In this document: one piece after another, positions 36,476 through 49,100 of the stretch | Numbering within the stretch: the stretch's first letter is position 1 | How the letters are laid out: each line of letters begins with the position of its first letter | The notes under the pieces: model-generated | The model's input: the letters and a program-made list of their open reading frames with translations, nothing else | What the model was told of the DNA's origin: nothing | Database searches by the model: none | Assembly: GCF_030445035.2 (NCBI RefSeq) | Contig: NC_080680.1 | Location: 47,629,212-47,693,211 of the forward strand | Length of the DNA: 64,000 bases | Direction of reading: 5' to 3' | Origin: Dasypus novemcinctus | Taxonomy: Eukaryota; Chordata; Mammalia; Cingulata; Dasypodidae | Translations under genes and position numbers: made by a program

Positions 36476-36910
36476 TGTGATGATTTGAAGCTGCATGTAT
36501 CCCACAAAAACGTGTTATTAAATCTAATCCATTCCTGTGGATGTACACCCATTTTAAGTAAATCTTTGATGAGGATACTTCAGTTAAGGTATGACCCACC
36601 TCATTCAGAATGAGCTTAATCCTATTACTGGAGTCCTTTATAAAGAGAATGAATAGAGAGAAAGAGAAAGCCACAGAAGAAGCTGAAATCAACGAAATCT
36701 GGAAGACAAGGAATAGACTACAGGCATTGCCATGTTCTTTGCCATGTGGCAGAGGAGCCAAGGATTACAAGCAGTAGGTCTTCAGGAAGAAAGTATCACC
36801 TTGATGATGCCTTGATTTGGATATTTTCTTGCCCTCAAACTGTAAGCTAACAAATTCGCATTGTTTAAGCCAACCCATGTCATGGTATCTTCTTTAACCA
36901 GCCTGGGAAA
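36476..36910 (+). mobile_element. MaLR/MLT1-like solo LTR inside an L1 5' UTR
   Basis: Starts 'tgtgatgatttgaagctgc' and contains 'ctaatccattcctgtgga', 'cagttaaggtatgaccca', 'cctattactggagtcctttataaa', 'ccacagaagaagctgaaatc', 'ccttgatgatgccttgatttggatatttt' and 'gtttaagccaacccatgtcatggta'. These are the successive MLT1-type blocks. The 3' end is diverged. It splits the surrounding L1 sequence. Confidence 0.6.
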
Positions 36911-37215
36911 TGCCATGCCAATCTTCAAAGACTAGGAAATGTGTTTTCTTTTTATCCATTTTTTGTTTTTTGTTGGCATTCAAGGAAAGTTCTGTCATTA
37001 CACCAGATGTATACAAGCTTAAGGAACAGATGCCTCAGTGGAAATTCCAGCAATAACCCACTAAAATATCAAAATGCACAGGCTTTAACAAAAGATTACA
37101 AGACATACAAAAAAACAGGAAGTGATGGCCTAGGCAAAGGACAGGACTAAAGCATTAGAAACCACCAATGAGGAGGATCAGACCTGGGACATTTCAGACA
37201 AAGATTTAAAAAGAA
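36911..37215 (+). mobile_element. L1 5' UTR to ORF1 start fragment (part 2)
   Basis: 'aatatcaaaatgcacaggctttaacaaaagattacaagacatac' and 'ggaagtgatggcctaggcaaagg' parallel the stretch at 41115-41175 in the neighbouring L1. It stops where minus-strand L1 sequence begins. Confidence 0.55.
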
Positions 37216-40200
37216 ATGTTCTTCAAAGATTGAGGTTGGCAGCATTGCCTCCTGTTCAATTTTTTGGAAGAGTTTGAGCAAGACTGGTATTAGATCTTTA
37301 AATGAGTGGTAGAATTCACCTGTGAAGTCATCGCTTCCTGGACTTTTCATTTTAGGGCGATTTTGATGACTGTTTCAATTTCTTTGCTTGTGGTTGGTTT
37401 GCTGAGGTCTTCTATTTCTTTTATGGTCGATATGGATTGTTTGTGTGTTTCTAGGAAATCATCTATCTCATCAACATTGTCCAGTTTGTTGGTGTAGAGT
37501 TGTTCAATATCCTCTTATGGTCTCTTTTATTTCTGTGGGGTCCCTCTTCTCATTTCTGATTTTGAGTCTCCTTTTTTGTCAATTTTGTTGATCTTCTTGA
37601 AGAACCAACATTTGGTTTTGTTGATTTTTTTCCTATTGTTTTTTTATTCTTGATTTCACTTATTTCTGCTCTAATCTTGGTTTTTTCTTTCCTTCTGCTT
37701 GCTTTGGGATTAGTTTGCTATTCTTTTTTCTAGTTCCTACAAGTGTGTAGTTAGGTCTTTGATTTTCGCTCTTCTTTTTCAATGTAAGCACTGAAGGCTA
37801 TACATTTCTCTCTCAGCACAGCATTTGCTATATCCCATAAGTTTTGACATATTGTGTTTTGTTTTCATTAATCTTCAGATGTTTACTGATTTCTCTTACA
37901 ATTTCTTCTTTGACCTACTTGTGATTTGGGAGTGTATTGTTTAATCTCCATTTATTTGTGAATTTATCCTTTTTTCCATCTGTTATTGATTTTCAGCTTC
38001 ATTCCATTATGATCAGAAAAGGAGCTTTGTATAATTTGTCTTTTTAACTTTATTGAGACCTGTTTCGTGACCCAACCTATGGTCTCTCCTGGAGAAAGAT
38101 CAACAAGCACTTGAAGAGAATGCATATTTGTTGTTTCAGGGTGTAATTTTCTATAAATGTTTATTTGGTATAGTTCATTTATCATAGTATTCAAGCTGTT
38201 TCCTTATTTATCCTCTGTCCAGATGTTCTATTCAACACAGAATGGTGTACTAAAATCTCCAACTATTATTATAGAGACATCTTATTTCTCCCTTCAGTTT
38301 TGCCAGTGTGTGCCTTATATAGTATTCTGAGGCACCTATGTTAGGTGCATATATTTTATTGCTATTTATTCTTGCCGAATTGTCCCTTTTATTACTATAT
38401 AGTGACCTTTTTCATCTCTTATAACAGTTTTGCATTTAAAATCTATTTTGTCTAGTATGGGTACTGCTACTTCAGACCTTTTTTGCTTACTATTTGCATG
38501 AAGTATCTTTTTCCAGCCTTTCACTTTCAGTCTGTGGTCTTGCATATAAGGTGAGTCTCTTATAGACAGCATATAGATGACTCATATTTTTTAATCCATT
38601 TTGTCAAGTCTATGCCTTTTGTTTGGGGAGTTCATTAATGTTCAATGTTATTACTGTAAAGACACTACTTACTTTATCCATTCATCCTTTGGCTTATTGT
38701 TGTCATATCTTGTTATCTGTCTTTTAACTCATTTAGTTACTCTTATTTATAATCTTCATTTCTATACTCTTCTCCAAGTCTCTCATCCTTGTCATTTTAG
38801 TTCAGGCTATAGCACAACCTTTAGTATCTCTTGGTGACAAGCTCTCTCAATTTTTGTTTGTGAAGACTTTAAACTCACCCTTATTTTAGAAGGACACATT
38901 TTGCCAGATAAAGAATTCTTGGCTAGCAATTTTCCTCTTTCAGTACCTTAAATATATCATACCATTGCCTTTTTGCCTCCATGGCTTCTGATGGGAGATC
39001 AGCACTTAGTCTTATTGAAGTTTCCTTATAAATAAAATATTGCTTTTCTTTTGTTGCTTTGAGAATCCTCTCTTTATCTCTAGCATTTGACATTCTGAAT
39101 AGTATGTGTCTCAGAGTAGGTCTATTCAGACTTATTCTGCTTGGGGTGTGTTGTCTTTCTTGAATATTGATACTCATATCTTTCATAAGGGTTGAGGAAT
39201 TTTCAGTCATTATTTCCTCAAATATTCTCTCTTCCCCTTTCCCATTCCCTTCTCCTTCTGGAACACTTATAACATTATAACATGTATGTCTGTGCATTTC
39301 GCACATTCAATTCCCTGAGACCCTCTTCATTTTTCCCATTCTTTTCTCTTTCTGTTCTTGTCTTTTCAAGTTCAGATGCTATCTTCCTATACACTAATTC
39401 TGTTCTCCACCAGTTCAAATCTGCTGTTAAATGCCTCTGAAGTATTTTTAATTTTATCCATTGTTGCTTTCATTCCCATAAACTCTGTTACTTTTCTTTG
39501 CAGGCTTTCAAACTGTTTTTTATGATCATCAAGGGTCTTCTTAATATCCTTTATCTCTTTAAACATATCCTTCAACTCCTTAGATTGATTTAGGGATTTG
39601 TGTGATTATCACTGATTAGTTGTCTTAAATCCTGTGTCTTGTCAGGATTACTGGGGCGCATCTTTCTGCTCCTTAGTATAGCTTGTAATTTTTTTTACTG
39701 ATACTAGGCATCTGATTATATTGGTGATTTTACTTTGTCAGTCTATTTCTCTTTTGCCTAGTGGTTTTGTTTCATTATTCTTCTTTGATTTTCAGTTTTA
39801 TTTTTCCTAACACTTGAAGATGGCCTTATTTATCAAAATGGCCAGAGACACACTAATGGAGTACAAACCAGATTAACGGGGTCTCGGAAAGGAAGGAGAG
39901 ACAAGCCATGTCTTCCTTTGCTTCCCCAGCTGGCCAGCAGATGGCGATCTTTGGCAAACCTTTACACAGATGGATCTTTCAATTTACACTGATAGTATTT
40001 TCTGAGCCAGAGAGATTTAAAGTCAGACCATGCTGCTTAAACTCACTGAAGAGAAACCACACTCAGTCCTCTGCCACACCCTCCCTCTTCGCAGGGGGGA
40101 ATATATCCTCTCCCCTCTCCACTGGCTCCTCAGCTGTAGGTCCTATGGAGACCGTTCACCTCTAAGATGGGGATGTGTGGCATTCCCAACCACAGGGGCA

Positions 40201-40380
40201 AGAAACTCCGTTTTTCTTTTGGCTTCTTCATCTCTCTGTCCCCAGTCCATCCTGAACAATTCATGAGCACTCTCCTGGTCTGGAGATTCCCAAAGCAAGT
40301 CCCACAGCAAACTTCTGCCCTTTCTTCCCTGTTTTGTAAGAAATCTGCACCCTGTCTGACCTACTCCTGTGCCATCTTTC
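37216..40380 (-). mobile_element. L1 (5' UTR, ORF1 and part of ORF2), minus strand, broken
   Basis: Minus-strand order is: 5' UTR from about 40380, with 'agaaagatggcacaggagtagg'; ORF1 remnants at 39387-39575 and 38923-39306 (VPEGEGNGKGEERIFEEIM and FRMSNARDKERILKATKEK); then ORF2 endonuclease and RT remnants at 38366-37147 (for example GHYIVIKG and FYHSFKDLIP). Frames are interrupted by stops and shifts, and ORF2 ends within its RT part at about 37216. It is dead. Its 5' end lies head to head with the plus-strand L1 starting near 40405. Confidence 0.8.
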
Positions 40381-42286
40381 TGGAAGTTCCCCTTTCAAAA
40401 AGTGAACAGGGATTGTGGGAAGATAGTGTTGGATTAGGCAGACAAGGCTCAGCTTTCTCACAAAAACAACAGAGAACAAGCCAAAAGCTGCCTGAGGGAC
40501 CTGCTTTGGGAGTCACCAGACAAGGACAGTGCTTCACAACTCCCAGGAGGAGGAGGGACAGAAAGACAAAGAACCCAAAATAATAAACTGTGAGTTCTAA
40601 ACCTGCTGGCTGCCAGGAAGGGCTCCCCTCCCCCAACCTGGACACATTAAGTGGGGGGTAAAACCCCTGGCTCATTGTAGCTGACTAAGGAACAAACGTC
40701 TTCCTCCCTGTCAGCTGTTATGAGGGAAAATGGAGGGAGAGTTGGGGGCTTTTCTTCAGTGAATTCGGCCAGCAGAGTCTGTTTTGAATCTCAGTTCTGG
40801 CCAGACCAAAACAAAGGAAAAAATGAGACACACCTCCATGGAAAGATGTGCCAATGAGTGTCATCTACTGGCTGATCTGGAAATTGCATGGGCAAAAACT
40901 GGAATTGGGTTTCTCTATTCCCTAACTTCTGGGAGAAAATCTGAGCCCCATTAATGAGTCCCTGGCACGACTGTGATAATTTAAGCTGGGCAATTTTAAA
41001 GACTTTTAATATAAGCTGAACCAAATATCAAAGAAGAGCTGTGAGTGAAAAAATAATAATAATAGGCAAGAGAGAGAAACTGGCCATCAGAGTAAATTCA
41101 CCAACATATTCAGATGCCTAGACATCAGCAAAGAATTACAAGCCATACTAGAAAACAGAAAGAGATGGCCCAGACAAAGGAACAAACAAAATATCTTTAA
41201 GAGATGCAGGATTTAAGAAAATTAACAATAATCACACAACTCTCCTAAATTAATTTAAAGAACTGAAAGACAATATGACTAATGAGATAAAGGATACTAA
41301 GAAGACATTCGGTGAGCACAAAGAACAATTTGAAAGTCTATAAAGAAAAGCAACAAACCTTATGGGGGAAAATATGATAGATGAAATTAAAAATACAGTA
41401 GAGGCACATAATAGCAGATATGAATTGCTCAAAGATAGGATTAGTGACTTCAAAGACAGAACATTTGAACTAGAAAAGACAGGAGAACAGAAAGAGAAGA
41501 GAATGGAAAAAATAGAACAGGGTCTCAGGGAATTGAATGATAATGCAAAATGCAACAACATATATGTTATCGGTGTCCCAGAAGGAGAAGAAAATGGAAA
41601 AGGGGCAAAAAGAATACTGGAAGAAATAATGACTGAAAACTTCCCTACCCTTATGAAAGAGAAATATCATTATCAAAGAAGGACAACACACCCCAAACAG
41701 AATAATGCAAACAGACCTACCCCAAGACACCTACTATTCAGAACGACAAATATCAGAGATAAGAGAAGATTCTGAAAGCAGTAAGAGAAAAGCAAAGCAT
41801 CACATACAAGGGAACCTTGATAAGATTAAGGGCTGACCTCTTATCAGAAACCATGGAGGAGAGAAGAAAGTGGTATGATGTATTTAAAGTACTGAAAGAG
41901 AAAATCTGCCAGCCAAGAATTCTGTATCAGGCAAAGGTGTCCTTGAAAAATGAAGGGGAGTTCAAGGTCTTCATAGAAAAACACAAACTGATAGAATATG
42001 TTACCAAATGATCAGAATTACAAGAGATACTAAAGGGAGTGCTACAGCCTGAAAGGAAAAAACAAGGGTGAGAGACTTGATTAAGAGTGTATAAATGAAG
42101 ATTATTAGAAAGAGTTAATTAAAGGGTAAAAAGATAGACAATAGTATGATGACAACAGAAAGCTAAAGTTAAAATGGATGAAATAATGCCTTTACAGTAA
42201 TATTGACTGTTAATGGCTTGAACTCCCCAATCAAAAGACACAGACTGATAGAATGGATTTTAAAAAATGAGCCATCTATATGTTGT

Positions 42287-42914
42287 TGTGGCAGTTTAGT
42301 ATCATTTATGAATTCCAAAAGAAATATTGATTATGTTTGTAAACTGGTCCTTTCTCTGGGCCTGATACTCTTTTGAGTGTATTAGATTCAGCTGAGATGT
42401 CTGATTAAATTATGTTAAGATTAGGGCTTTCATTCAACCATGACATTATAGGGTGACTCAGCATTGTGTTCCAGGCCTCGGGCTGTTAAGACAGACTCAA
42501 ATGGAAGTAGAGACACAGAAAAGCAGATACGTGAGTATCTGGCAGAGGCCCCATGAAAAGAGAAGAGCCTGACAGTCTACAGCTGACCTGGTGATGAGAA
42601 CAGAGTAGCTGAGTCCAGAAAGAAACAGGTCCTGTAGAGAGAGATGAGCCTTATACCATCCTACAGCTAAGCTCAGAAGAAGTCAGGATCACGGAGCCTT
42701 AAGAGGAAGAAGGCTGAACCCTCACAGACATTGCCTGCCACCTTGCTTCAACACATGGCCAGTGACTTTGGGTGAGCAAGTACCTCTTATGGTACCATGA
42801 GTGGAATCTTTAGGGCCTTGTGACTGTAAGCTTCTACCCCCAAACAAATATCCTTTATAAAGGCCAATGGCATTCTGATACTTTGTATCAGCACCCCTCT
42901 GGTTGACTAATACA
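42287..42914 (+). mobile_element. MaLR/MLT1-like solo LTR in the L1 endonuclease region
   Basis: TGTGGCAGTTTAGTATC to GGTTGACTAATACA, TG...CA ends, 628 bp. The L1 reads 'atctatatgttgt' before it and 'gtctacaagagactcac' after it, i.e. the interrupted L1 string is restored, with an approximate 4-bp duplication (ttgt/gtgt). Blocks such as 'ttgtgactgtaagcttctac' and 'cctttataaaggccaatgg' recur in related copies. Confidence 0.65.
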
Positions 42915-45146
42915 GTGTCTACAAGAGACTCACTTCAGACATAAGGACACAAGCAGATTAAAGATGAAAGGCTGCAAAAAGATACTCCATGCACATAGTA
43001 AGAAAATAAAGAGCTGGAGCAGCAATACTAATATTGAACAAAATATATTTTAAATGCAAAACTATCTTAAGGGATGAAGAAGGTCATTATATATTAATAA
43101 AAGGGAAAACAGAGCAAGAAGAAATACCTATACTAAATATTTATGCACGTAACTTGAGTGCCCCAAGGTGCATGAGGCACACACTGGCAAAGCTGAAGGG
43201 AGAAAGAGATGTCTCTACAATAATAGTTGGAAACTTCAATACACCACTCTCAGTATTGGATGGAACATCTGGACAGAGGATAATGAAATAGAGAGCTTGA
43301 ATAATATGATAAATGAACTAGACCTAACAGGCATCTGTAGAGCATTCCACCCCAAAACAGCAGGATATACATTCTTCACCAAGATAGACCACATGCTGGG
43401 TCACAAGACAAGTCTCAATAAATTTTAAAGGATTGAAATTATACACAACTCTTTCTCTGATTATAACAGAAGGAAGCTAGAAATCAATAATGGATGGAAA
43501 AGGGTAAAATTCACAAATATATGGAGATTAAATAACACACAATTGGTGGGTCAAAGAAGAAATTGCAAGAGAATTCAGCAAATATCTTGAGATTAATGAA
43601 AAGGAGAATGCAACATATCAAAACCTATAGGATACTGTAAGGTAGTGCTGGGAGGGAAATATATTGCCCTCAATGCTTACATTAAAAAAAGAAGAAAGAG
43701 CTAAAGTTGAAGACCTAAATGCACAACTGGAGGAACTATAACAGAAAAAGAACAGCAAACTAATCCTAAATCATATTGAAGAAAGAATTAGTGAATATTG
43801 GAGCAGAAATAAATGAAACCAAGAACATAAAAACAACAGAGAGAATTAAAAAATAACAAAAGTTGGTTCTTTGAGAGGACCAATAAATGACAAACCCTTA
43901 GGTAGACTGACAAAGAAAAAAAGACAGGAGACACAAATAAATAAAATCAGAAATGAGAGGGGGAGACATTACCACTATCCCCACACAAATAAGAGAGATC
44001 ATAAGAGTATCTACTACGAAAAACTGTATGCCAAAAAAACTAGAAAATATAGACGAGATGAACAGATTCCTAGAAAAACACAAACCACCTACACTGACCC
44101 TAGAAGAAATAGAAGACTTCAACAAACTAATCACAAGTGAAGAGACTGAAACAGTCATCAAAAACCTCCCAAAGATGAAAAGCCCAGGACTGGATGGCTC
44201 CACAGGTAAATTCTACCAATCATTCAAAGACGACTTAATAGCAATCTTGCTCCAGCTCTTCTAAAATAGTGCACAGAAAAGAATGCTACCAAACTCATTC
44301 TAAGAAGCATCCTTCTAATAAAACCAGATAAAGATACTATGAAAAAAGAAAATTACAGACCCATAACTCTAATGAATATGTATGCAAAAATCCTCAAAAA
44401 ATACTTGCAAAAGGAATCCAAGAGCACATTAAAAGAAACATACACCATGATCAAGTGGGTTTTATCCCAGGTATGCAAGGGAGGTTCACCACAAGAAAAT
44501 CAATTAGTGCAATAAACAACATTAATAAATTGAAGAAGAAAAATCACATGATTCTCTTGATTGACTCAGAAAAGGCATTTGACAAAATACAGCACACTTA
44601 ATTGATAAAGACACTCCAAAAGATAGGAATAGAAGGAAGGTTTCTCAATATGGTAAATAGCATATATGAAAAACCTATAGTTAGCATTGTACTCAATGGT
44701 GAAAGACTGAAAGCTTTCCTGCTGAGATGAGGAAAAAGAGAAGGATGCCCATTGTCACCATTATTATTCAATATTGTGCTAGAAGTTCTAGCTAGAGCAA
44801 TTAGGCTAGACAAAGAAATAAAAGGCACCCAAATAGGAAAGAAAGAAGTAAAACTTTTACTATTCACTGATGACTTGATTCTATATCTAGAAAATCCTGA
44901 AAACTCCACAACAAAGCTACTAGAATTAATAAGATGAATTCAGCAAAATGGGAGGATATAAGATTAATACACAAAAATCCCTAGCATTTCTATACACTCT
45001 TGGTGTGCATTTTGATGAGGAAATTTTTAAAAATTCATTTATAATAGTGACTAAAAGAATAAAATATTTAGAAATAAACTTAACTAAGGACCTAAAGGAC
45101 CTGTATTTAGAAAACTACAAAATAAAAATAAATATTAAAAAAAAAG

Positions 45147-45562
45147 GGAAGCAGATTTGGCTCAACTCATAGAGCTTCTGTCTACCATATAGGAGGGCCA
45201 GGTTTCAAACCCAGGGCCTCCTGGCCCACGTGGTAAGCTGGCCCACGCACAGTGCTGATGCGTGCAAGGAGTACCCTGACACATAGGGGTGTCCCCTGCA
45301 TAGGAGAACTCCAAGCTCAAAGAGTGCACTCTGCAAGGAGAGCTGCCCCACACACAAAAAGTGCAGCCTGCAGCCTGCCCAGGAGTGGTGTCGCACACAT
45401 GGAGAGCTGACACAGCAAGATGATGCGACAAAAAGAGACACAGATTCCCAGTGCTGCTGACAAGAATGCAATCAAACACAGAAGAACACAGAGCGAATGG
45501 ACACAAGAGAGCAGACAACAGGGGGAGGGGGGAAGGGGAGAGAAATAAATATTAAAAAAAAA
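45147..45562 (+). repeat. DAS-III-like SINE in L1
   Basis: Head 'gggaagcagatttggctcaactcatagagctt', B-box region 'gccaggtttcaaaccc', body with 'agtgctgatgcgtgcaagg', and tail 'ggggaggggggaaggggagag'. Flanking 'aaataaatattaaaaaaaa' on both sides is the target duplication. It is older or of a different subtype from the copy at 10457. Confidence 0.85.
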
Positions 45563-45620
45563 AAGGAAACTACAAGACAGTGCTAAAAGAAACCAAAGAC
45601 GACTTAAATAAAAATGGCAG

Positions 45621-46084
45621 TGATGTGGGCTATGGGTGGAAGGCTCTTTGTCTCTTCAGAAATAACTAAGCTGTTTGACTTGTGAGTGTGGAAAGATAAG
45701 AGGCTGCAGTCCTGCTCTTAGGGACCAGCAGGCTCCAGTCCCAGGAAATGTTTAACAAAGCAAGGGCTATAAACTTTAAGTATTTAGGGGAAATGCAAAA
45801 ACCAAGGCTTATCTAAAATGTCTGGAGTCCTTGCTAAAAGCTTACCTAAGATGTGAAAGAGATATATGCTAATTGAAGCCTACTGAGAACTGAAACAAAG
45901 GGACCATTTGGCCTTTCCTCTCTGTATAAAAGACGTTTGAAAATCTTGTTCCGGGCTCGGGATTCAAACAGAAAGCTCCCGAGTCCGGCCGGCCGTCAAT
46001 AAACCATTTTTCCTTCTCAAAATCATTACTGAGTCCTGGCCTCTCTATACTAAAATAATTGAACTTCTCTTAAATTCCACAACA
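45621..46084 (+). repeat. ERV 5' LTR (464 bp)
   Basis: Starts TGATGTGGGCTATGG and ends TTCCACAACA. A TATA box TATAAAA is at 45925-45931 and AATAAA at 45998-46003, about 70 bp apart, giving a U3-R-U5 layout. U3 is about 320 bp. A GC-rich patch with CCGGCCGGCCG sits at about 45984-45994 between TATA and AATAAA. Confidence 0.93.
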
Positions 46085-46088
46085 TTTT

Positions 46089-46106
46089 TGGCGACCACGA
46101 AGGGAC
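46089..46106 (+). other. ERV primer-binding site, tRNA-Arg
   Basis: TGGCGACCACGAAGGGAC is the reverse complement of GTCCCTTCGTGGTCGCCA, which I recognise as the 3' end of a mammalian tRNA-Arg (UCG-type) with CCA. All 18 nt pair. It starts 4 nt after the end of the LTR. Confidence 0.75.
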
Positions 46107-49100
46107 AATAAATGAAGGCCAGAGATGGTAGCATTTTGCTGCCCCTTCCAAATCCCCGAGGAAGCAGGGAGGACTCGGGTGAACCCCAAATCTGGGCGCC
46201 CCTGGATTAAATTTAATCCAGAAAAGATGTGGGCTCCACCAGAATCTTCCCGACAAAATCGAGGACAATGGAAGGTCTGAAGAGAAAGATTCTGGGAACG
46301 AAAAAGAACTCCGAACATGGAAGAAGGTAAGACTCCCCGGGTGAGCACAGTCTGGAAGGCCCTAGCTTTAATTGCTAGGAAGGGGAGGCTGATCACCTCC
46401 CGAGAGAACCCTAGTAGCCCCAGAAGGCTGGGGGGAAGCCGTTCTCTCTAGGCTTGGGAAAAGGAGGAAAACCGGGGAAAAGCCCTGGTGTTTTGGGTTT
46501 GTCTAACTGCATGTTAGAATCTGGTACTGGTCTTATATCCACTAAAGGAGTGGAGTCTCGATTTTAATAGGAAGGGTATTTATAGGTTCGAGTCCTAATA
46601 TCCTGGAAATTGGTCTAGATTAAGGAAAACAAAACTTGGTTACAGGAAAATGGATCGGCTTGTGGAGCTTGGTCTGGGTGTAAAGTTTAAACAGTGGAAA
46701 AGTCTAGCTGAAATCTTTTGTTATGGTGCTAATTTGTGAATGAATTTGCTTTATACCAAATGTTAAGTGTTCTGAGGTTTGTGATGGCTGTGGGAGCAGC
46801 CGTGGTGAAAATAAATATATAAACTTGTGAGTCAGATTAGTGACCTTTGTGCTTCTGTCTGTGTCAGCTCAATGTTAGTGTTGGAGTTGTGTCCTTACAT
46901 GAAGTAGAATTACAGCTGAGCTGGAGCCCTCCCTTGCCATTGGCAAGGGGGTGAAATGATTCTGGGGCAAAAGCTGAGGAGTCTAGATGTTTGTGCATGT
47001 TCTGGTGTCTTGTCTCTGGTCTGGCCCTTTGCCCCGGCTTGGAGGCCATCTGTGTCCGCGCCACGCACCCAAGTTTGTTGGGGATGTCCCAGTCAGGGTG
47101 GCTGGGTCCCTGGGAGAGTTGCCAAATTTGAGTAGGTTCTGTCTGCCCATTTTGGCTGAAAGCTGGAAAGGGGGGAGCGGCTTGCCCCTTTCCAGTGAGT
47201 CCACCCTTCTATTCATAAGCCGCATTCCTGTTTGTTGTGCACCCGACTGCCTGGAAGGGGGGGAAGTGAAGGAGGTGAAAAGCAGAATCAGAATAAATGC
47301 AGTAAAGTTCCCTCCTTAGGGTGTCAAAGCCAAAATACGTTTGCATTCTGCTCAGGTTCTTAGAAGGTATTGTAGTAACCTTAAGTAAGAGAATGTTCTG
47401 TGAAGGTAAAATTTGTGTTAAGGGTATAAATATAAAAGTTTTACAAAGCATTGTTTAAGGTATTTAAGTGGCTAATTGCAGAAAGTCATTATTTAACAAA
47501 ACTGAATTGATAATAATAATAAAAGGCAATTTTATAACAAACTTATTCGGCAGCCAATCTCCCCTGCCAACTTGCTTCCAAAAAAACTGTTTCTGGTATT
47601 ACATGCTACTAAGTATTTAAAGTGAAGAAAAGTTCATTATTTTAACAAACTTGTTTAGTATTAATGGCAATTATATGTTGCAAGACGTTTGCCTGGTAAC
47701 TTAGTATGTGGGATATATGGAGTGTGTTTTTATTGTTAAGGCAACAGAAGATGATTTTGTCCTAAGATAAAATGATTGATTATTGGAAAGAGTAGAGTGT
47801 GGGACAGAACCTGAATGAATACTGAAAGTGTAGAAGGTTTGTGGAAGGGAAATTTTTATGATTAAATTGAGTAAGATCAATATACAAAGAAAATATTTTA
47901 TCAATAGCTTCTTGTGCTTTAACCTCATCATATCCTCAATGTTTGAAGAAGAGTTCTTTTAAAAGAACATTTTATGTTCTAGAAATCAAATCCTGAAAAG
48001 TAGCCTTTTATTTCAAACTAACTGCAAGAGATTTATTCTTTTACTTTAAAGGAAAAATTAAAGTAATGGTTAAGTTCATTTAATATAAGTTGAATGAAAG
48101 GTATTTAAAGGTGTTATAAAATTAATAGGTTTTAAAAAAATTAATAAAAACTGTAACTAAGAGTTAAAATCATTTATAAATGCATTTATATTGTAAAACA
48201 GTGGAAAGACAATAACTGAGATTATAGCTGGGTGAATTTAGCCTGAAACTATTATTTAAGTGTAAATTCTACACTAACCTTTCCTTTGTTTATGGTTGCT
48301 TCAGGCCTAACCTCGCCCTTTGCCTTTGCCTGTGGTTATTTCATAATTGAGAAGAGCTGGGACATCACTGTCTCCTCTTCTGGTATTAGTAACCCTTTCT
48401 CTCATGAATTCAAGTGTAAACTAAATAAATTGCTGCCTGATAGAATAAGGTTAAATGACCACTGGAGTTTTATTATCTCCAAAACTAAAAGGGGGGTGGA
48501 GGGGGAGAAGTCTCCTGACTTGACAGTCAGTGTTCCTAAGAGTGGCAATTCATGAGAGAAAGCAGTCTGTCTCCCTGAGGCTTCAAATAGCCTCAGTAAA
48601 TATATATAAAACTAATCTTGTTGCTTATCCAAAATTCTGCTAATTTCAAGGTAAAATATAAAGTTCTAAAACAAAATGGTGCTAAGGCATTGAGAACATT
48701 TTGGTTATTACAATCCATTAAGTAAGAAAGAAAATTCTTGTGGTAAACTGCATGGTCATAGTGCAAATTAAGAAGAGTTTCAAAAGTCTTTGAAAAGTTT
48801 AAAGTAACTAAAGTCATGTTGTTGTGTCAAACTATTCATGTCTGCCTATTTGCTCAAATTGTTAAAAATTAAATATGCAGTTATATTATAAATATTCTTA
48901 AAGCCCAAATTGAACTAAGCAGGATGAAAAAGTCATAGAAATCTGATTATGGAAACAATTGGGAAAGGGCCTCCTCTTTGCAAGAGCTTTTAAGGCAAGA
49001 CTAGGTGTGGCAGATTAAACCTATCTACTAGGCTAGGGAATTAAGAATCAGTTTGCCTGGTAATTTCCCAGTTTAAACCTTTGTCAGCCATAAATTGGAA

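Noticed and set aside
36917-40380. Single L1 with a twin-priming inversion
   Set aside because: Both the plus piece (36911-37215) and the minus piece (37216-40380) contain 5' UTR/ORF1 sequence, so they are two insertions and not one inverted copy.
43871-44264. Separate host gene from two overlapping frames of 89 and 103 codons
   Set aside because: They are broken L1 ORF2 segments in line with the surrounding L1 text.
46050-47451. Minus-strand open frames of 66-108 codons in the ERV leader
   Set aside because: Opposite to the transcription direction given by the LTR and no recognisable motif.
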